A stretch of DNA of 64,000 nucleotides from Phocaeicola coprophilus. GTDB taxonomy: Bacteria; Bacteroidota; Bacteroidia; Bacteroidales; Bacteroidaceae. The DNA lies in assembly GCA_016900015.1 (NCBI GenBank), contig JACJJM010000011.1, positions 53,079 through 117,078 on the forward strand, read 5' to 3'. Positions 1-8,720 of the stretch are shown piece after piece (positions within the stretch are counted from its first letter, which is position 1; each line of letters starts with the position of its first letter). The notes beneath the pieces are model-generated. The model did not search any database. It saw nothing but the letters and a program-made list of their open reading frames with translations, and was not told the DNA's origin. A program made the position numbers and the translations under genes.

Positions 1-1
1 C

Positions 2-796
2 CGCCACTGGGTGGAGATGAACAAGAAGTTCACGCTCTCGCTGGCGTGCATCATCTTCTTCTTCATCGGCGCCCCGCTGGGAGCCATCATCCGCAAAGGC
101 GGACTGGGCATGCCAGTCGTGGTGTCCATCATCATCTTCCTCATCTATTACATCATCAACAGCATGGGTGAACGTGCCGCGAAAAACGGGACATGGGAAA
201 TCTGGTTCGGCACATGGATAAGCACCTTCGTCACACTCCCGCTGGGCATCTTCTTCACCTACAAGGCGACGCGCGACTCGGCCGTGTTCAATGCCGACGT
301 CTACATGGAAATCATCCGCAAGATGTTCGGAATCCGCACCCAACGCCACTTGTTCAAGAAGGAAGTCATCATCGAAGACCCGGACTATGCCCGCATCGAC
401 AAGGACCTGGATGCCTTGTGCCAGGAATGTGAAGACTACATGCGCACCCACCGTCTGGACAGGCTGCCCAACTATGTACGCATATTTACCAACAATGAAA
501 AAGACAGCCACATACGCGAGCTGAGCGACAAGCTGGAATCACTCGTGGAGGAACTGGGCAACTCAAAGGACTACCGTGTGCTGCAAATCACGAACACCTA
601 TCCCGTGTTGCTCACCAACGCTCATAAAAGCCCGTTCAGCAACCGCTGGCTGAACATGCTGGTCGGCATCGCCGTGCCGGTGGGCCTGTTCTTCTACTTG
701 CGCATCTGGCGTTTCGGACTGCGCTTGCACAAGGACTTGCAACAAATCGTCACGACCAGCCGCAACTTGCAACAGCGCATTAAAGAACTCACTTAA
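2..796 (+). CDS. LptF/LptG-family LPS export permease, C-terminal part
   Basis: This is the 3' end of a gene that begins before the window; the frame is open from base 2. About 265 residues are visible. They hold membrane segments beginning near FTLSLACIIFFFIGAPLG, MPVVVSIIIFLIYYI and WISTFVTLPLGIFF, a soluble stretch of roughly 110 residues, and a last membrane segment (WLNMLVGIAVPVGLFFYL). The run GAPLGAIIRKGGLGMP is typical of YjgP/YjgQ (LptF/LptG) permeases, which with the ATPase LptB pull lipopolysaccharide from the inner membrane into the Lpt bridge. Whether this is the LptF or LptG role cannot be told from the C-terminus. It lies 14 nt upstream of ribBA on the same strand, so co-transcription is likely. 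Confidence 0.8.
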   Translation, partial: RHWVEMNKKFTLSLACIIFFFIGAPLGAIIRKGGLGMPVVVSIIIFLIYYIINSMGERAAKNGTWEIWFGTWISTFVTLPLGIFFTYKATRDSAVFNADVYMEIIRKMFGIRTQRHLFKKEVIIEDPDYARIDKDLDALCQECEDYMRTHRLDRLPNYVRIFTNNEKDSHIRELSDKLESLVEELGNSKDYRVLQITNTYPVLLTNAHKSPFSNRWLNMLVGIAVPVGLFFYLRIWRFGLRLHKDLQQIVTTSRNLQQRIKELT

Positions 797-810
797 TACC
801 TATATAGACA

Positions 811-2025
811 ATGGATACTATCAAACTTGATTCAATAGAAGAAGCCATCGCCGACTTCCGCGAAGGAAAGTTCGTCATAGTCGTCGATGATGAAGACCGC
901 GAAAATGAAGGCGACTTGATTGTGGCAGCCGAAAAGATTACGCCCGAGCAAGTGAACTTCATGTTGAAATACGCGCGTGGCGTGCTCTGTGCCCCCATCA
1001 CCATCTCCCGCTGCAAAGAGCTGGAGTTGCCCCATCAGGTGGATGAAAACACCTCCATGCTGGGCACTCCGTTCACCGTCACCGTGGACAAGCTCGAAGG
1101 ATGCACCACAGGCGTGTCGGCCCACGACCGAGCTGCCACCATCCGCGCACTGGCAGACCCGGCATCCACACCGTCGACGTTCGGTCGCCCGGGCCACGTC
1201 AATCCGCTCTACGCACAAGACAAAGGCGTGCTCCGCCGTGCAGGACACACAGAAGCCGGCATCGACCTGGCACGCCTGGCAGGACTCAATCCCGCAGCCG
1301 CCCTCATGGAAATCATGAACGAAGACGGCACGATGGCACGCCTGCCCGAACTCCGTCGCTTTGCTGACGAACACGGACTGAAGCTCATCTCCATCGCCGA
1401 CCTCATCGCCTACCGGCTGAAAGAAGAGTCCATCGTGGAAAAAGGCGTCGAAGTCGACATGCCTACGGAATACGGACATTTCCGCCTTATCCCCTTCCGC
1501 CAGAAAAGCAACGGACTGGAACACATTGCCCTCATCAAAGGCACCTTCTCTGCTGACGAGCCCGTGCTCGTGCGTGTCCACTCGTCATGCGCGACAGGCG
1601 ACATCTTCAGCTCACGCAGATGTGACTGTGGCGAGCAGCTCCACAAAGCCCTCCGCATGATAGAAGCCGCCGGCAAAGGCGCTTTGGTCTACCTGAACCA
1701 GGAAGGACGCGGCATCGGCCTGATGGAAAAGATGAAAGCCTACAAACTGCAGGAGGACGGCATGGACACAGTGGACGCCAACATCTGCCTGGGCCATAAA
1801 GCTGACGAGCGCGACTATGGCGTGGGCGCACAAATCCTCCGCGAAATCGGCATACACAAGATGCGCCTCATCACCAACAACCCCGTGAAGCGCGTCGGAC
1901 TGGAAGCCTATGGACTGGAAATCACAGAGATCGTCCCTGTGGAGATTACACCCAATCCCTACAACGAACGCTATCTGCACACGAAAAAAGAGCGCATGGG
2001 ACACACCCTGCACTTTGCCAAATGA
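811..2025 (+). CDS. ribBA: Bifunctional DHBP synthase / GTP cyclohydrolase II
   Basis: A 404-residue fusion of the two first enzymes of riboflavin synthesis. The N-terminal half (about 1-200) is RibB, making 3,4-dihydroxy-2-butanone 4-phosphate from ribulose 5-phosphate; it shows the acidic metal-binding motif [11 protein letters not shown] and the segments [13 protein letters not shown] and [15 protein letters not shown]. The C-terminal half (about 205-404) is RibA, opening GTP; it shows the zinc cysteines in [15 protein letters not shown] and the GRGIGL loop. Both active sites look complete, so both activities are expected. The start is the ATG 14 nt after the permease stop. It sits in a same-strand run with the permease, a TMBIM protein and an aminotransferase. 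No FMN riboswitch was seen in the 14-nt gap. Confidence 0.96.
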   Translation: MDTIKLDSIEEAIADFREGKFVIVVDDEDRENEGDLIVAAEKITPEQVNFMLKYARGVLCAPITISRCKELELPHQVDENTSMLGTPFTVTVDKLEGCTTGVSAHDRAATIRALADPASTPSTFGRPGHVNPLYAQDKGVLRRAGHTEAGIDLARLAGLNPAAALMEIMNEDGTMARLPELRRFADEHGLKLISIADLIAYRLKEESIVEKGVEVDMPTEYGHFRLIPFRQKSNGLEHIALIKGTFSADEPVLVRVHSSCATGDIFSSRRCDCGEQLHKALRMIEAAGKGALVYLNQEGRGIGLMEKMKAYKLQEDGMDTVDANICLGHKADERDYGVGAQILREIGIHKMRLITNNPVKRVGLEAYGLEITEIVPVEITPNPYNERYLHTKKERMGHTLHFAK

Positions 2026-2058
2026 TACTATTTACCTTATAAAAACAACACTGTAACA

Positions 2059-2754
2059 ATGGACACAATTACCCGTTCTTATGAGAGAAGCGCGCAAATG
2101 TCGCTCTTTCGCCAAGTGTATCTCTGGATGGCAATGGCCCTGGCCATTACCGGCATGATGGCACTGCTGGTCGCCGGCTCGCCCACGATGCTGAGCCTGA
2201 TTTTCAGCAGCAAACTCACCTTCTTCGCCCTCATCATCGCCGAGATTGCTCTCGTGTGGTATTTGTCGGCACGCATCGAACGCCTCTCGTTCACCACAGC
2301 CACACTGATGTTCATCGTCTATTCACTCCTCAACGGCGCCATGCTGTCGAGCATCTTCATCCTCTATACTGCCACCTCCATCGCCTCCACGTTCTTCGTC
2401 ACGGCGGGAACGTTTGGCGTGATGTGCGTCTATGGATACCTCACCAAGCGCGACCTGACCTCCATCGGCAACATCTGCCTGATGGCCGTCATCGGGCTTA
2501 TCATCGCCGGACTGGTGAACCTGTTCCTGCAAAGCAGCGTGATGAGCCTCATCATCTCCGGCATCGGTGTGCTGGTGTTCGTCGGACTGACGGCTTACGA
2601 CAGCCAGAAGATCAAGCAACTGCTCCTCCAGGAGGGTATGGAAGTAAACGATTCGACTAAGAAAATCGCCCTGTTAGGTTCGCTGACGCTCTACTTGGAC
2701 TTCATCAACCTCTTCCTCTACCTGCTACGCTTCCTGGGAGACCGAAGAAACTGA
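2059..2754 (+). CDS. Bax inhibitor-1/YccA (TMBIM) family membrane protein
   Basis: A 231-residue, very hydrophobic protein with about seven membrane segments and little soluble sequence. The late segment GVLVFVGLTAYDSQKIKQ, with the AYDSQ motif, is the hallmark of the BI-1/YccA family; the acidic residue there belongs to the pH-sensing di-aspartyl site in characterised members. Family members include calcium-leak channels (BsYetJ) and E. coli YccA, which modulates FtsH. The role in this organism is unknown. The gene lies 33 nt after ribBA and 28 nt before the chosen aminotransferase start, so it is probably part of the same transcript. Confidence 0.9.
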   Translation: MDTITRSYERSAQMSLFRQVYLWMAMALAITGMMALLVAGSPTMLSLIFSSKLTFFALIIAEIALVWYLSARIERLSFTTATLMFIVYSLLNGAMLSSIFILYTATSIASTFFVTAGTFGVMCVYGYLTKRDLTSIGNICLMAVIGLIIAGLVNLFLQSSVMSLIISGIGVLVFVGLTAYDSQKIKQLLLQEGMEVNDSTKKIALLGSLTLYLDFINLFLYLLRFLGDRRN

Positions 2755-2782
2755 TTATCTAATGCAAAATACAGAAACAAGA

Positions 2783-3976
2783 ATGAATCAATTATCAGAC
2801 CGCCTAAACAGACTGTCGCCTTCGGAAACGCTGGCCATGTCACAAAAGAGTAATGAACTGAAAGCCCAAGGTGTGGATGTCATCAACCTCAGTGTGGGTG
2901 AACCGGACTTCAACACTCCCGACCACATCAAAGAGGCTGCCAAGAAAGCCATCGACGAGAACTATTCCCGCTATTCGCCCGTAGCCGGTTATCCGGCGCT
3001 GCGCAATGCCATCGTGGCCAAACTGAAGAATGAAAACGGACTTGACTACACAGCCAACCAAATCAGTTGCTCCAACGGCGCCAAACAATGTGTCTGCAAC
3101 GTCATCATGAGCCTCGTGGGCGCAGGCGATGAAGTCATCGTCCCGGCCCCCTACTGGGTGAGCTACACGGAGATGGTGAAACTGGCCGACGGCATACCCG
3201 TCATCGTGCGTGCAGGCATCGACCAGGACTTCAAAATCACTCCGGCGCAACTGGAGGCCGCCATCACCCCGAAGACGAAAGCCCTCATCCTCTGTTCTCC
3301 GTCAAACCCGACCGGCTCCGTCTACAGCAAAGAAGAACTGAAGGGACTGGCCGAAGTGTTGGCACGCCATCCGCAAGTGTATATCATCGCTGACGAGATC
3401 TATGAACACATCAACTACGTAGGCAAGCACGAAAGCATCGCACAATTCTCCGAAGTGCACGACCGCGTGGTCATCATCAACGGCGTGTCAAAGGCATACG
3501 CCATGACCGGCTGGCGCATCGGATTCGCAGCCGGACCCGAATGGCTCATCAAAGCCTGCAACAAGTTGCAAGGACAATACACCTCCGGACCTTGCTCCGT
3601 GTCGCAAAAAGCAGCCGAAGCGGCCTACACCGGCCCGCAAGACGAGGTGGAGACCATGCGCCAGGCATTCGAACGCCGCCGCGACCTCATCGTGAAACTG
3701 GCCAAGGAAGTGCCGGGATTCGAAGTGAACGTGCCACAGGGAGCATTCTACTTGTTCCCCAAATGCGACGCCTACTTCGGCAAGTCGGCCGGAGACCGCA
3801 AAATCGAGAATGCGGCAGACCTCGCCATGTATCTGCTCGAAGTAGGCCACGTAGCCTGCGTGGGCGGCGGAGCCTTTGGCGCACCTGAGTGCATCCGCAT
3901 GAGCTATGCCACTTCCGACGAAAACATCATCGAGGCCATGCGCCGCATCAAGGAAGCCTTGGCTGCCCTCAAATAA
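2783..3976 (+). CDS. Class I PLP-dependent aminotransferase (aspartate aminotransferase type)
   Basis: A fold-type I aminotransferase of about 397 residues. Visible signatures are NLSVGEPDFNTP near the N-terminus, the CSPSNPTGSVYS loop, the ADEIYEHINY cofactor-binding segment, and NGVSKAYAMTGWRIGF, which carries the PLP-linking lysine. The most likely reaction is aspartate plus 2-oxoglutarate to oxaloacetate plus glutamate; related bacterial enzymes also act on prephenate, so substrate range is open. The start at 2783 (MNQLSDRLN) is preferred because it matches the usual N-terminus of Bacteroides relatives; an in-frame ATG at 2762 would add seven residues. It is the last gene of the ribBA run and is followed by a hairpin terminator. 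Confidence 0.9.
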   Translation: MNQLSDRLNRLSPSETLAMSQKSNELKAQGVDVINLSVGEPDFNTPDHIKEAAKKAIDENYSRYSPVAGYPALRNAIVAKLKNENGLDYTANQISCSNGAKQCVCNVIMSLVGAGDEVIVPAPYWVSYTEMVKLADGIPVIVRAGIDQDFKITPAQLEAAITPKTKALILCSPSNPTGSVYSKEELKGLAEVLARHPQVYIIADEIYEHINYVGKHESIAQFSEVHDRVVIINGVSKAYAMTGWRIGFAAGPEWLIKACNKLQGQYTSGPCSVSQKAAEAAYTGPQDEVETMRQAFERRRDLIVKLAKEVPGFEVNVPQGAFYLFPKCDAYFGKSAGDRKIENAADLAMYLLEVGHVACVGGGAFGAPECIRMSYATSDENIIEAMRRIKEALAALK

Positions 3977-4007
3977 ACAGGATCTTACTTCCAGATAGAA
4001 CAAAATG

Positions 4008-4050
4008 AAAGCCGCCTGTCCGAATCCTATCGGCAAGCGGCTTTTCCTTC
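4008..4050. terminator. Bidirectional rho-independent terminator
   Basis: Arms AAAGCCGC (4008-4015) and GCGGCTTT (4037-4044) pair perfectly, and the loop can pair further (TGTCCGA with TCGGCA). A T-rich run follows on the plus strand (TTTTCCTTC) and another, read on the minus strand, follows the left arm. It sits between the convergent aminotransferase and aspA genes and can serve both. Confidence 0.75.
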
Positions 4051-4072
4051 TATATACTAATCCTACGAAAAC

Positions 4073-5500
4073 TTACTTGCGAGCGTGAATATCGAGCTTC
4101 ACGGGACGTATCATGTTCTTCGGGTCGAGAATCGTATCGAGGTCTTCCTGTGTCAGGATACCTTCCTCGAGCACGAGGTCATAGACGCTGCGGCCTGTCT
4201 CCAGTGCCTTCTTGGCAATGTTGGTCGAGTGGTCATAACCGATGTAGGGATTCAGCGCAGTGACGATGCCGATGCTGTTGCGCACCTCAGCCTGGCAGTG
4301 TTCCGGATTGGCTGTAATGCCTTCCACACAGAGCGTACGTAGCGTGTCGAAAGCATTGCGCATCAGGTCAACAGACTCGAAACAGCACTGTGCCATGACA
4401 GGCTCCATCGCATTCAACTCCATCTGGGAAGCCTCACCGGCCATCGTGACACAAAGCTCATTGCCTATCACCTTGAAAGCCACTTGGCTGACCACTTCGG
4501 GGATAACCGGATTGACCTTGCCCGGCATGATGGACGAACCCGGCTGGCGTGCCGGCAAGTTGATTTCACCCAAGCCGCAACGCGGGCCACTGGCCAGCAG
4601 GCGGAGGTCATTTGAAATCTTGCTCATCTTCACAGCCACGCGCTTCAAAGCCGACATGTAGCCGACCATGCACGAAGTGTCTGACGTGGCGCCGACCCAG
4701 TCTTTGGCCAATTTCACGTTCCAGCCTGTGAAGCGTCCCAGGGCCTCGACAGCCTTCTCTGCATAACCCGGTTCGGAACAGATGCCCGTACCGATGGCCG
4801 TCGCTCCCAGATTGACAGTCAGGAAGTCGGCTGCCGCCTCATCCAGGTGGGTCAACTCATCTTCGAGAATGCTGGCAAAGCCATAGAAAGTCTGTCCCAA
4901 TGTCATGGGCACTGCGTCCTCCAGCTGCGTGCGGCCCATCTTGACGATGTTGGCGAACTCGTCACCCCGCTTGCGGAACTCCACAATCAGCTCCTTCAAA
5001 TGAGGAATCAGGGCCAGATGGCTGGCATACAGCCCCATGTGGATGGCTGTCGGGTAGGCATCGTTGGTCGACTGCGAACGGTTGACATGGTCGTGAGGGG
5101 AGCAGTATTCGTATTCGCCCGGCTTACGTCCCATGTGCAACAGGGCCACATTGGCAATCACTTCATTCGCGTTCATGTTCGTGCTCGTGCCTGCACCGCC
5201 TTGAATCATGTCGACGGGGAACTCCTCATGATACTTTCCCGCCAGGATGTCTTCACAAGCCGCCTTGATGCCTGCATACTGCTCGTCGGTGAGCAGGCCC
5301 AACTGATGGTTGGCGTCAGCGGCTGCCATCTTCGTATAAGCCAATCCGTTGATGAAGGCCGGATAGAACTCCAGCTTGAAACGGCTGATGGAGAAATTCT
5401 CAATGCCGCGCAAGGTCTGGATGCCATAGAGTGTATCGGCCGGCAGTTCCCTGCGGCCCAGCAAATCGTGTTCTACACGTGTTTCGTTCTTTTTTTCCAT
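4073..5500 (-). CDS. aspA: Aspartate ammonia-lyase
   Basis: A 475-residue fumarase/aspartase-superfamily enzyme that splits L-aspartate into fumarate and ammonia. The superfamily signature GSSIMPGKVNP is intact. Other family segments are GAGTSTNMNANEVIANVA, QSTNDAYPTAI, GRTQLEDAVPMTLGQ and GATAIGTGI. Aspartase is separated from fumarase C mainly by fine substrate-site differences; the N-terminal ETRVEHDLLGRRELP and the overall pattern favour aspartase. In Bacteroides it feeds fumarate to fumarate reductase, which fits with the convergent neighbour making or using aspartate. A TATATTTG box (minus strand, 5553-5560) lies about 50 nt upstream of the ATG. Confidence 0.93.
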   Translation of the reverse strand: MEKKNETRVEHDLLGRRELPADTLYGIQTLRGIENFSISRFKLEFYPAFINGLAYTKMAAADANHQLGLLTDEQYAGIKAACEDILAGKYHEEFPVDMIQGGAGTSTNMNANEVIANVALLHMGRKPGEYEYCSPHDHVNRSQSTNDAYPTAIHMGLYASHLALIPHLKELIVEFRKRGDEFANIVKMGRTQLEDAVPMTLGQTFYGFASILEDELTHLDEAAADFLTVNLGATAIGTGICSEPGYAEKAVEALGRFTGWNVKLAKDWVGATSDTSCMVGYMSALKRVAVKMSKISNDLRLLASGPRCGLGEINLPARQPGSSIMPGKVNPVIPEVVSQVAFKVIGNELCVTMAGEASQMELNAMEPVMAQCCFESVDLMRNAFDTLRTLCVEGITANPEHCQAEVRNSIGIVTALNPYIGYDHSTNIAKKALETGRSVYDLVLEEGILTQEDLDTILDPKNMIRPVKLDIHARK

Positions 5501-5552
5501 ATAGTAAGAATAGGTTTGATTGTTCTTCGTAGAGGTTCTGTCTAACGGTGGA

Positions 5553-5560
5553 CAAATATA
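5553..5560 (-). promoter_or_regulatory. Probable -7 element of the aspA promoter
   Basis: The minus strand reads TATATTTG, matching the Bacteroidetes -7 consensus TAnnTTTG, about 52 nt upstream of the aspA ATG. No TTTG was found at the expected 19-nt spacing, so only the -7 element is claimed. Confidence 0.5.
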
Positions 5561-5750
5561 CAGCTTACATTTTGATAGAAAAAACTATTTCCACAAAAAG
5601 ATTTGGGAAAATTCAAATATAATCAAGAGCGAATATTCCGCCACATAGTTTCATTTCGTCAAAACTCCTCCATCCGGCACCTGGGAGGGAGACCTTTCCG
5701 GCATCCCCTGATTGCTTCCGGCATTTGCCCGCTTTTTGTCGCATTTGTCT

Positions 5751-5758
5751 TAACTTTG
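5751..5758 (+). promoter_or_regulatory. Probable -7 element for the SDR gene
   Basis: TAACTTTG matches TAnnTTTG and lies 33 nt before the ATG at 5792. A TTTG at 5724-5727 is 23 nt upstream, slightly longer than the usual spacing. The position also supports 5792 as the start rather than the upstream in-frame codon, which would precede the promoter. Confidence 0.55.
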
Positions 5759-5791
5759 CCTACTGACAAGACCTTATACCTATATTTTCTC

Positions 5792-6550
5792 ATGAAACGA
5801 ATCATCATCACTGGCGCCACGTCAGGCATCGGCCGCGAGACGGCCCTGCAATACATCAGCGACGGATGGACGGTGGGCGTCACCGGACGAAGGGCCGAAC
5901 TGCTGAAGCGGCTCGAGGTGCTCGCTCCCGGACGTGTGTACACAAAAGTCATGGACATCTGCCGCGAGGACGCCGCCGACCGGCTGCGTGAACTCATCGG
6001 AGAAATGGGCGGCATGGACGTCTATCTGCATTGCGCGGGCATCGGTTTCCGGAATCCGTCGCTCGATGCGAAGACAGAACTGGACACAGCACGGACCAAT
6101 ACGGAAGGCTTCATCCGCATGGTGACAGCCGCATTCGACCATCTCAAGCGACAAGGCACAGGCGGGCACATCGCCGTCATCAGCTCCATCGCGGGCACTA
6201 AGGGACTGGGGGCAGCTCCGGCCTACTCCGCCACCAAACGTTTTCAGAACACGTACATCGACGCACTGGACCAACTGTCACGCGCACAGCGTCTGGGCAT
6301 CACCTTCACGGACATCCGTCCGGGATTTGTCGACACCGACCTGCTGAAACAGGGACACTATCCCATGCTGATGAATCCGGCTGACGTCGCCCGCCGCATC
6401 TTCCACGCTGTCGGCAGCCGCAAGCGAGTAGCCGTCATCGACGGACGCTATCGCCTGCTGGTGGCCATCTGGAGGCTTATTCCCCGCCTGCTCTGGGAAC
6501 GCATGCCCGTCGGCATCGACCGAAAAAAGGGAGCAAAAACACAGCCTTAA
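5792..6550 (+). CDS. Short-chain dehydrogenase/reductase (SDR) family oxidoreductase
   Basis: A 252-residue classical SDR. The N-terminus IIITGATSGIGRETA is the TGxxxGIG dinucleotide-binding loop, CAGIGF corresponds to the NNAG element, the catalytic Ser lies in SSIAG, and YSATK supplies the catalytic Tyr and Lys. A basic residue just after the first strand turn (TGRRAE) suggests NADP(H). RPGFVDTDLL is the usual segment after the active site. The substrate cannot be read from sequence. The ATG at 5792 is chosen because the glycine-rich loop starts right after it and a TAACTTTG box lies upstream. It is a single gene between aspA (divergent) and the ECF-sigma operon. Confidence 0.88.
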   Translation: MKRIIITGATSGIGRETALQYISDGWTVGVTGRRAELLKRLEVLAPGRVYTKVMDICREDAADRLRELIGEMGGMDVYLHCAGIGFRNPSLDAKTELDTARTNTEGFIRMVTAAFDHLKRQGTGGHIAVISSIAGTKGLGAAPAYSATKRFQNTYIDALDQLSRAQRLGITFTDIRPGFVDTDLLKQGHYPMLMNPADVARRIFHAVGSRKRVAVIDGRYRLLVAIWRLIPRLLWERMPVGIDRKKGAKTQP

Positions 6551-6645
6551 GTCTGCCCGACCATACCCTCCTTTCCGCCCGACCACGGCCTCCTTTGCGT
6601 GGTCGGGCGGAAAGGAAGCCGTGCCCGGACGGAGTCTATACCCGG
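6551..6645. repeat. Modular 22-bp-unit intergenic repeat, copy A
   Basis: A G+C-rich palindromic element of alternating 11-mers: CCGCCCGACCA units separated by TACCCTCCTTT or CGGCCTCCTTT, then the inverted unit TGGTCGGGCGG with AAAGGAAGCCG. Arms 6569-6587 and 6598-6616 form a perfect 19-bp inverted repeat. It follows the SDR stop directly and so also lies at the 3' end of that transcript. Six more copies of the family are described elsewhere in the window. Confidence 0.8.
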
Positions 6646-6685
6646 TTTTCCAGCCTCAAAAGAGCGAAAAATTTTCATTCTTCCT

Positions 6686-6714
6686 TGTAACAAACATCAC
6701 ACGTCTTACGTCTA
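6686..6714 (+). promoter_or_regulatory. ECF-sigma-type promoter of the DUF4252/sigma operon
   Basis: TGTAACA (6686-6692) and CGTCTA (6709-6714) are separated by 16 nt. This TGTAAC/CGTC pattern is the classic ECF promoter form and differs from the TAnnTTTG elements used elsewhere in the window. It lies about 50 nt before the first gene of an operon that encodes its own ECF sigma factor, so autoregulation is the natural inference. Confidence 0.65.
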
Positions 6715-6766
6715 TCTGATAAAAAACAGCCCGGGGACACACCTCCGGACCTCCAAACAAACAGAC

Positions 6767-7246
6767 ATGAAAACATACATCCTGACCCTGCTGCTGCTCT
6801 GCGTGAGCTGCCTGTCGTCGGCACAAAGCGACGACCTGTTTCGCGAATTCAAGAAAGAACCGTGCGCCGAGTATGTCATGATACCGTCCTACGTGATGGC
6901 CATCGGCAAGATGTTCATGAACGACGACCCGGATGCACGCATGGCCAAGAAGGTGAAGACCATCCGTGTGCTCGACATGGAACGATGCCCGAAGGAAGTG
7001 CGCCGCCGCTTCGAACGGCGTGTGAACGCCCTGCGCCGGAAAGGCTACGAACCCATGATACGCGTGAACGAAGACGGAGAACAGGCGCACATCTACATAC
7101 GCATCAAGGATGACCTCGTGCGCGAACTGCTCATCGCGTGCAGCGAGGCTGACGAATGCACGCTGGTGCAGATAAAAGGGAAATTCACCAAAGAAGACAT
7201 GACGCAGCTCATCGACGACCAACTGGCACAAAAAGATGGACGCTGA
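6767..7246 (+). CDS. DUF4252-type secreted protein (upstream paralogue)
   Basis: A 159-residue protein with a signal peptide (about 1-19, ending SSA before Q). The mature part holds a segment YVMIPSYVMAIGKMF, then a basic stretch and the DNGE-like EDGEQAHIYIRI and LVQIKGKF strands that also occur in the downstream paralogue at 8262. This matches the DUF4252 family, which is usually linked to ECF sigma factors in Bacteroidetes; its function is unknown. The start at 6767 is chosen because it opens the signal peptide and lies downstream of the ECF-type promoter; an in-frame start further upstream would lie inside repeat copy A. The 3' end overlaps the sigma gene by 11 nt. Confidence 0.75.
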   Translation: MKTYILTLLLLCVSCLSSAQSDDLFREFKKEPCAEYVMIPSYVMAIGKMFMNDDPDARMAKKVKTIRVLDMERCPKEVRRRFERRVNALRRKGYEPMIRVNEDGEQAHIYIRIKDDLVRELLIACSEADECTLVQIKGKFTKEDMTQLIDDQLAQKDGR

Positions 7247-7748
7247 AGAATTCAAACGCCGCTTCCTGCCCTGCCACACGAAGCTCTACCGCACGGCCTA
7301 CGCGCTGACGGGCAGCGCACAAGACGCGGAAGACATGGTGCAGGAAGCCTACATGCGCCTGTGGGACAAACGCGACGAGCTGGCACACATCGAGAGCGCG
7401 GAAGCCTACGCCGTGACACTCGTGAAGCACCTCTGCCTCGACCAGCTGCGCAGAAACAGCCGCCAGGCTGCGACATGCGCACCCGAAGACGTCACGCTCG
7501 CCGCGGAGAATTCGCCCGGAATGCGGGCGGAAGCACACGACGAGGCAGACTGCCTGCGACAGCTCATCGGACGGCTGCCGGCCAACCAACGACAAGTGAT
7601 GTGGCTGCGCGACATCGACGGATGTTCCTACGACGAAATCGCAAAAGCAACAGGGCTGAGCGGCGTGAACATACGCGTGCTCCTCTCCCGTGCACGGAAA
7701 ATGATACGAGAACAATATAAAAGAATCTGCGACTATGGACAATCCTGA
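7236..7748 (+). CDS. RNA polymerase ECF sigma factor
   Basis: A 170-residue sigma-70 family protein with only regions 2 and 4. Region 2 shows LYRTAYALTGSAQDAEDM and EAYMRLWDKRDEL; region 4 shows RLPANQRQVMWLRDI, GCSYDEIAKATGLS and the helix VNIRVLLSRARKMIRE. This is the ECF layout. It overlaps the preceding DUF4252 gene by 11 nt and the following membrane gene by 14 nt, so translation is likely coupled. It should direct polymerase to the TGTAAC/CGTCTA promoter ahead of its own operon. The inducing signal is unknown. Confidence 0.93.
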   Translation: MDAEEFKRRFLPCHTKLYRTAYALTGSAQDAEDMVQEAYMRLWDKRDELAHIESAEAYAVTLVKHLCLDQLRRNSRQAATCAPEDVTLAAENSPGMRAEAHDEADCLRQLIGRLPANQRQVMWLRDIDGCSYDEIAKATGLSGVNIRVLLSRARKMIREQYKRICDYGQS

Positions 7749-8265
7749 AATAGACCCCCTGCTGGCACGCTTCTACGAAGGCACAGCCACGGAAGCTGAA
7801 GAAAACATGCTGAAAGCATACTTTGCCCGCGAAGACGTCCCGCCACGGCTGCGGACTGACCAGGCATTTTTCCGGCAACTGGCCCGGACAGACATCCCCC
7901 TGCCCGAAGGTCTGGGCGACCGCCTCGAAACCCTCATCGACCGCCTCGACAGCAAGGAGACCCGGAAGAGACGGCACAGACGCCTGGTCCTGCGCCGGAC
8001 GGTCGGCATCGCTGCCATGTTCTGCCTGCTGTGTTCCGCCACAGCGTGGTGGCTCTCACGCCCCTCGGCGCCTTCCGCCCTCACACCCCAAGACACCTGC
8101 GCCACGCCTGAAGAGGCATACCGGGAGACACAAAAGGCGCTCTCCGCCCTTGCCTACGGCCTGAACCGCGGCGTAGAAGGAATGAAGACCGTGGAACGAA
8201 CTTCGGAAAAAGTGAATCAACAACTCATGCAACAATTAAACCATATCAAAAACCTACCGCAATGA
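7735..8265 (+). CDS. Single-pass membrane protein, probable anti-sigma factor
   Basis: A 176-residue protein with a cytoplasmic-type N-terminal part (about 1-85, acidic then basic), one membrane segment near 90-108 (VGIAAMFCLLCSATAWWLS) and a periplasmic tail of about 65 residues. No family signature is clear. The order sigma factor, then overlapping single-pass membrane gene, is the standard sigma/anti-sigma arrangement, and the N-terminal DNPEIDPLLARFYEGTATEAEE resembles the opening of many Bacteroidetes anti-sigma proteins. The anti-sigma role is inferred from position and topology. It overlaps the sigma gene by 14 nt and the following DUF4252 gene by 4 nt. Confidence 0.65.
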   Translation: MDNPEIDPLLARFYEGTATEAEENMLKAYFAREDVPPRLRTDQAFFRQLARTDIPLPEGLGDRLETLIDRLDSKETRKRRHRRLVLRRTVGIAAMFCLLCSATAWWLSRPSAPSALTPQDTCATPEEAYRETQKALSALAYGLNRGVEGMKTVERTSEKVNQQLMQQLNHIKNLPQ

Positions 8266-8720
8266 AACGCTTCTTACTCGGCATCCTGCTCTGCCTCTGC
8301 ACAGCGACGTTTGCCCACGCCCAGACAACTGATTTCGACCGCTTCGTCGACATGGACGGCGTCACCTCGGTCTACGTCTCCAAAGCCATGTTCGACATGA
8401 TGACCGACATGCAACCTGGAGGACTTGACCTCAAAGGCATCATAAACAAACTGGAAAGCCTACAAGTGCTGAGCAGCGAAAAAAGCTCCGTCATCGAAAA
8501 GATGAAGAACACGGCCCGGCATGCACTCACCCGCAGCAACGGCTACGAAACATTGGTGCGTATCCACGACAACGGCGAAGATACGGACATCTACCAAAAA
8601 AAGCACAGCGACAAGCTGAACGAATTTATCGTGGTGACGCAGGAAAAGAAAGAGTTCACAGTAATCCTCATCACCGGGAGACTGGACCGGGACGACCTCA
8701 AAGGCATGATTCACCAGTAA
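8262..8720 (+). CDS. DUF4252-type secreted protein (downstream paralogue)
   Basis: A 152-residue protein with a signal peptide (about 1-21, ending AHA before Q). The mature part has VYVSKAMFDMM, NGYETLVRIHDNGEDTDIY and VILITGRLDRDDL, parallel to elements of the DUF4252 protein at 6767, so the two are paralogues bracketing the sigma/anti-sigma pair. It begins 4 nt inside the preceding gene (ATGA overlap). It ends at 8720, with the convergent ispF gene ending at 8721, so no spacer or terminator lies between them. The molecular role of the family is not known. Confidence 0.78.
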   Translation: MKRFLLGILLCLCTATFAHAQTTDFDRFVDMDGVTSVYVSKAMFDMMTDMQPGGLDLKGIINKLESLQVLSSEKSSVIEKMKNTARHALTRSNGYETLVRIHDNGEDTDIYQKKHSDKLNEFIVVTQEKKEFTVILITGRLDRDDLKGMIHQ

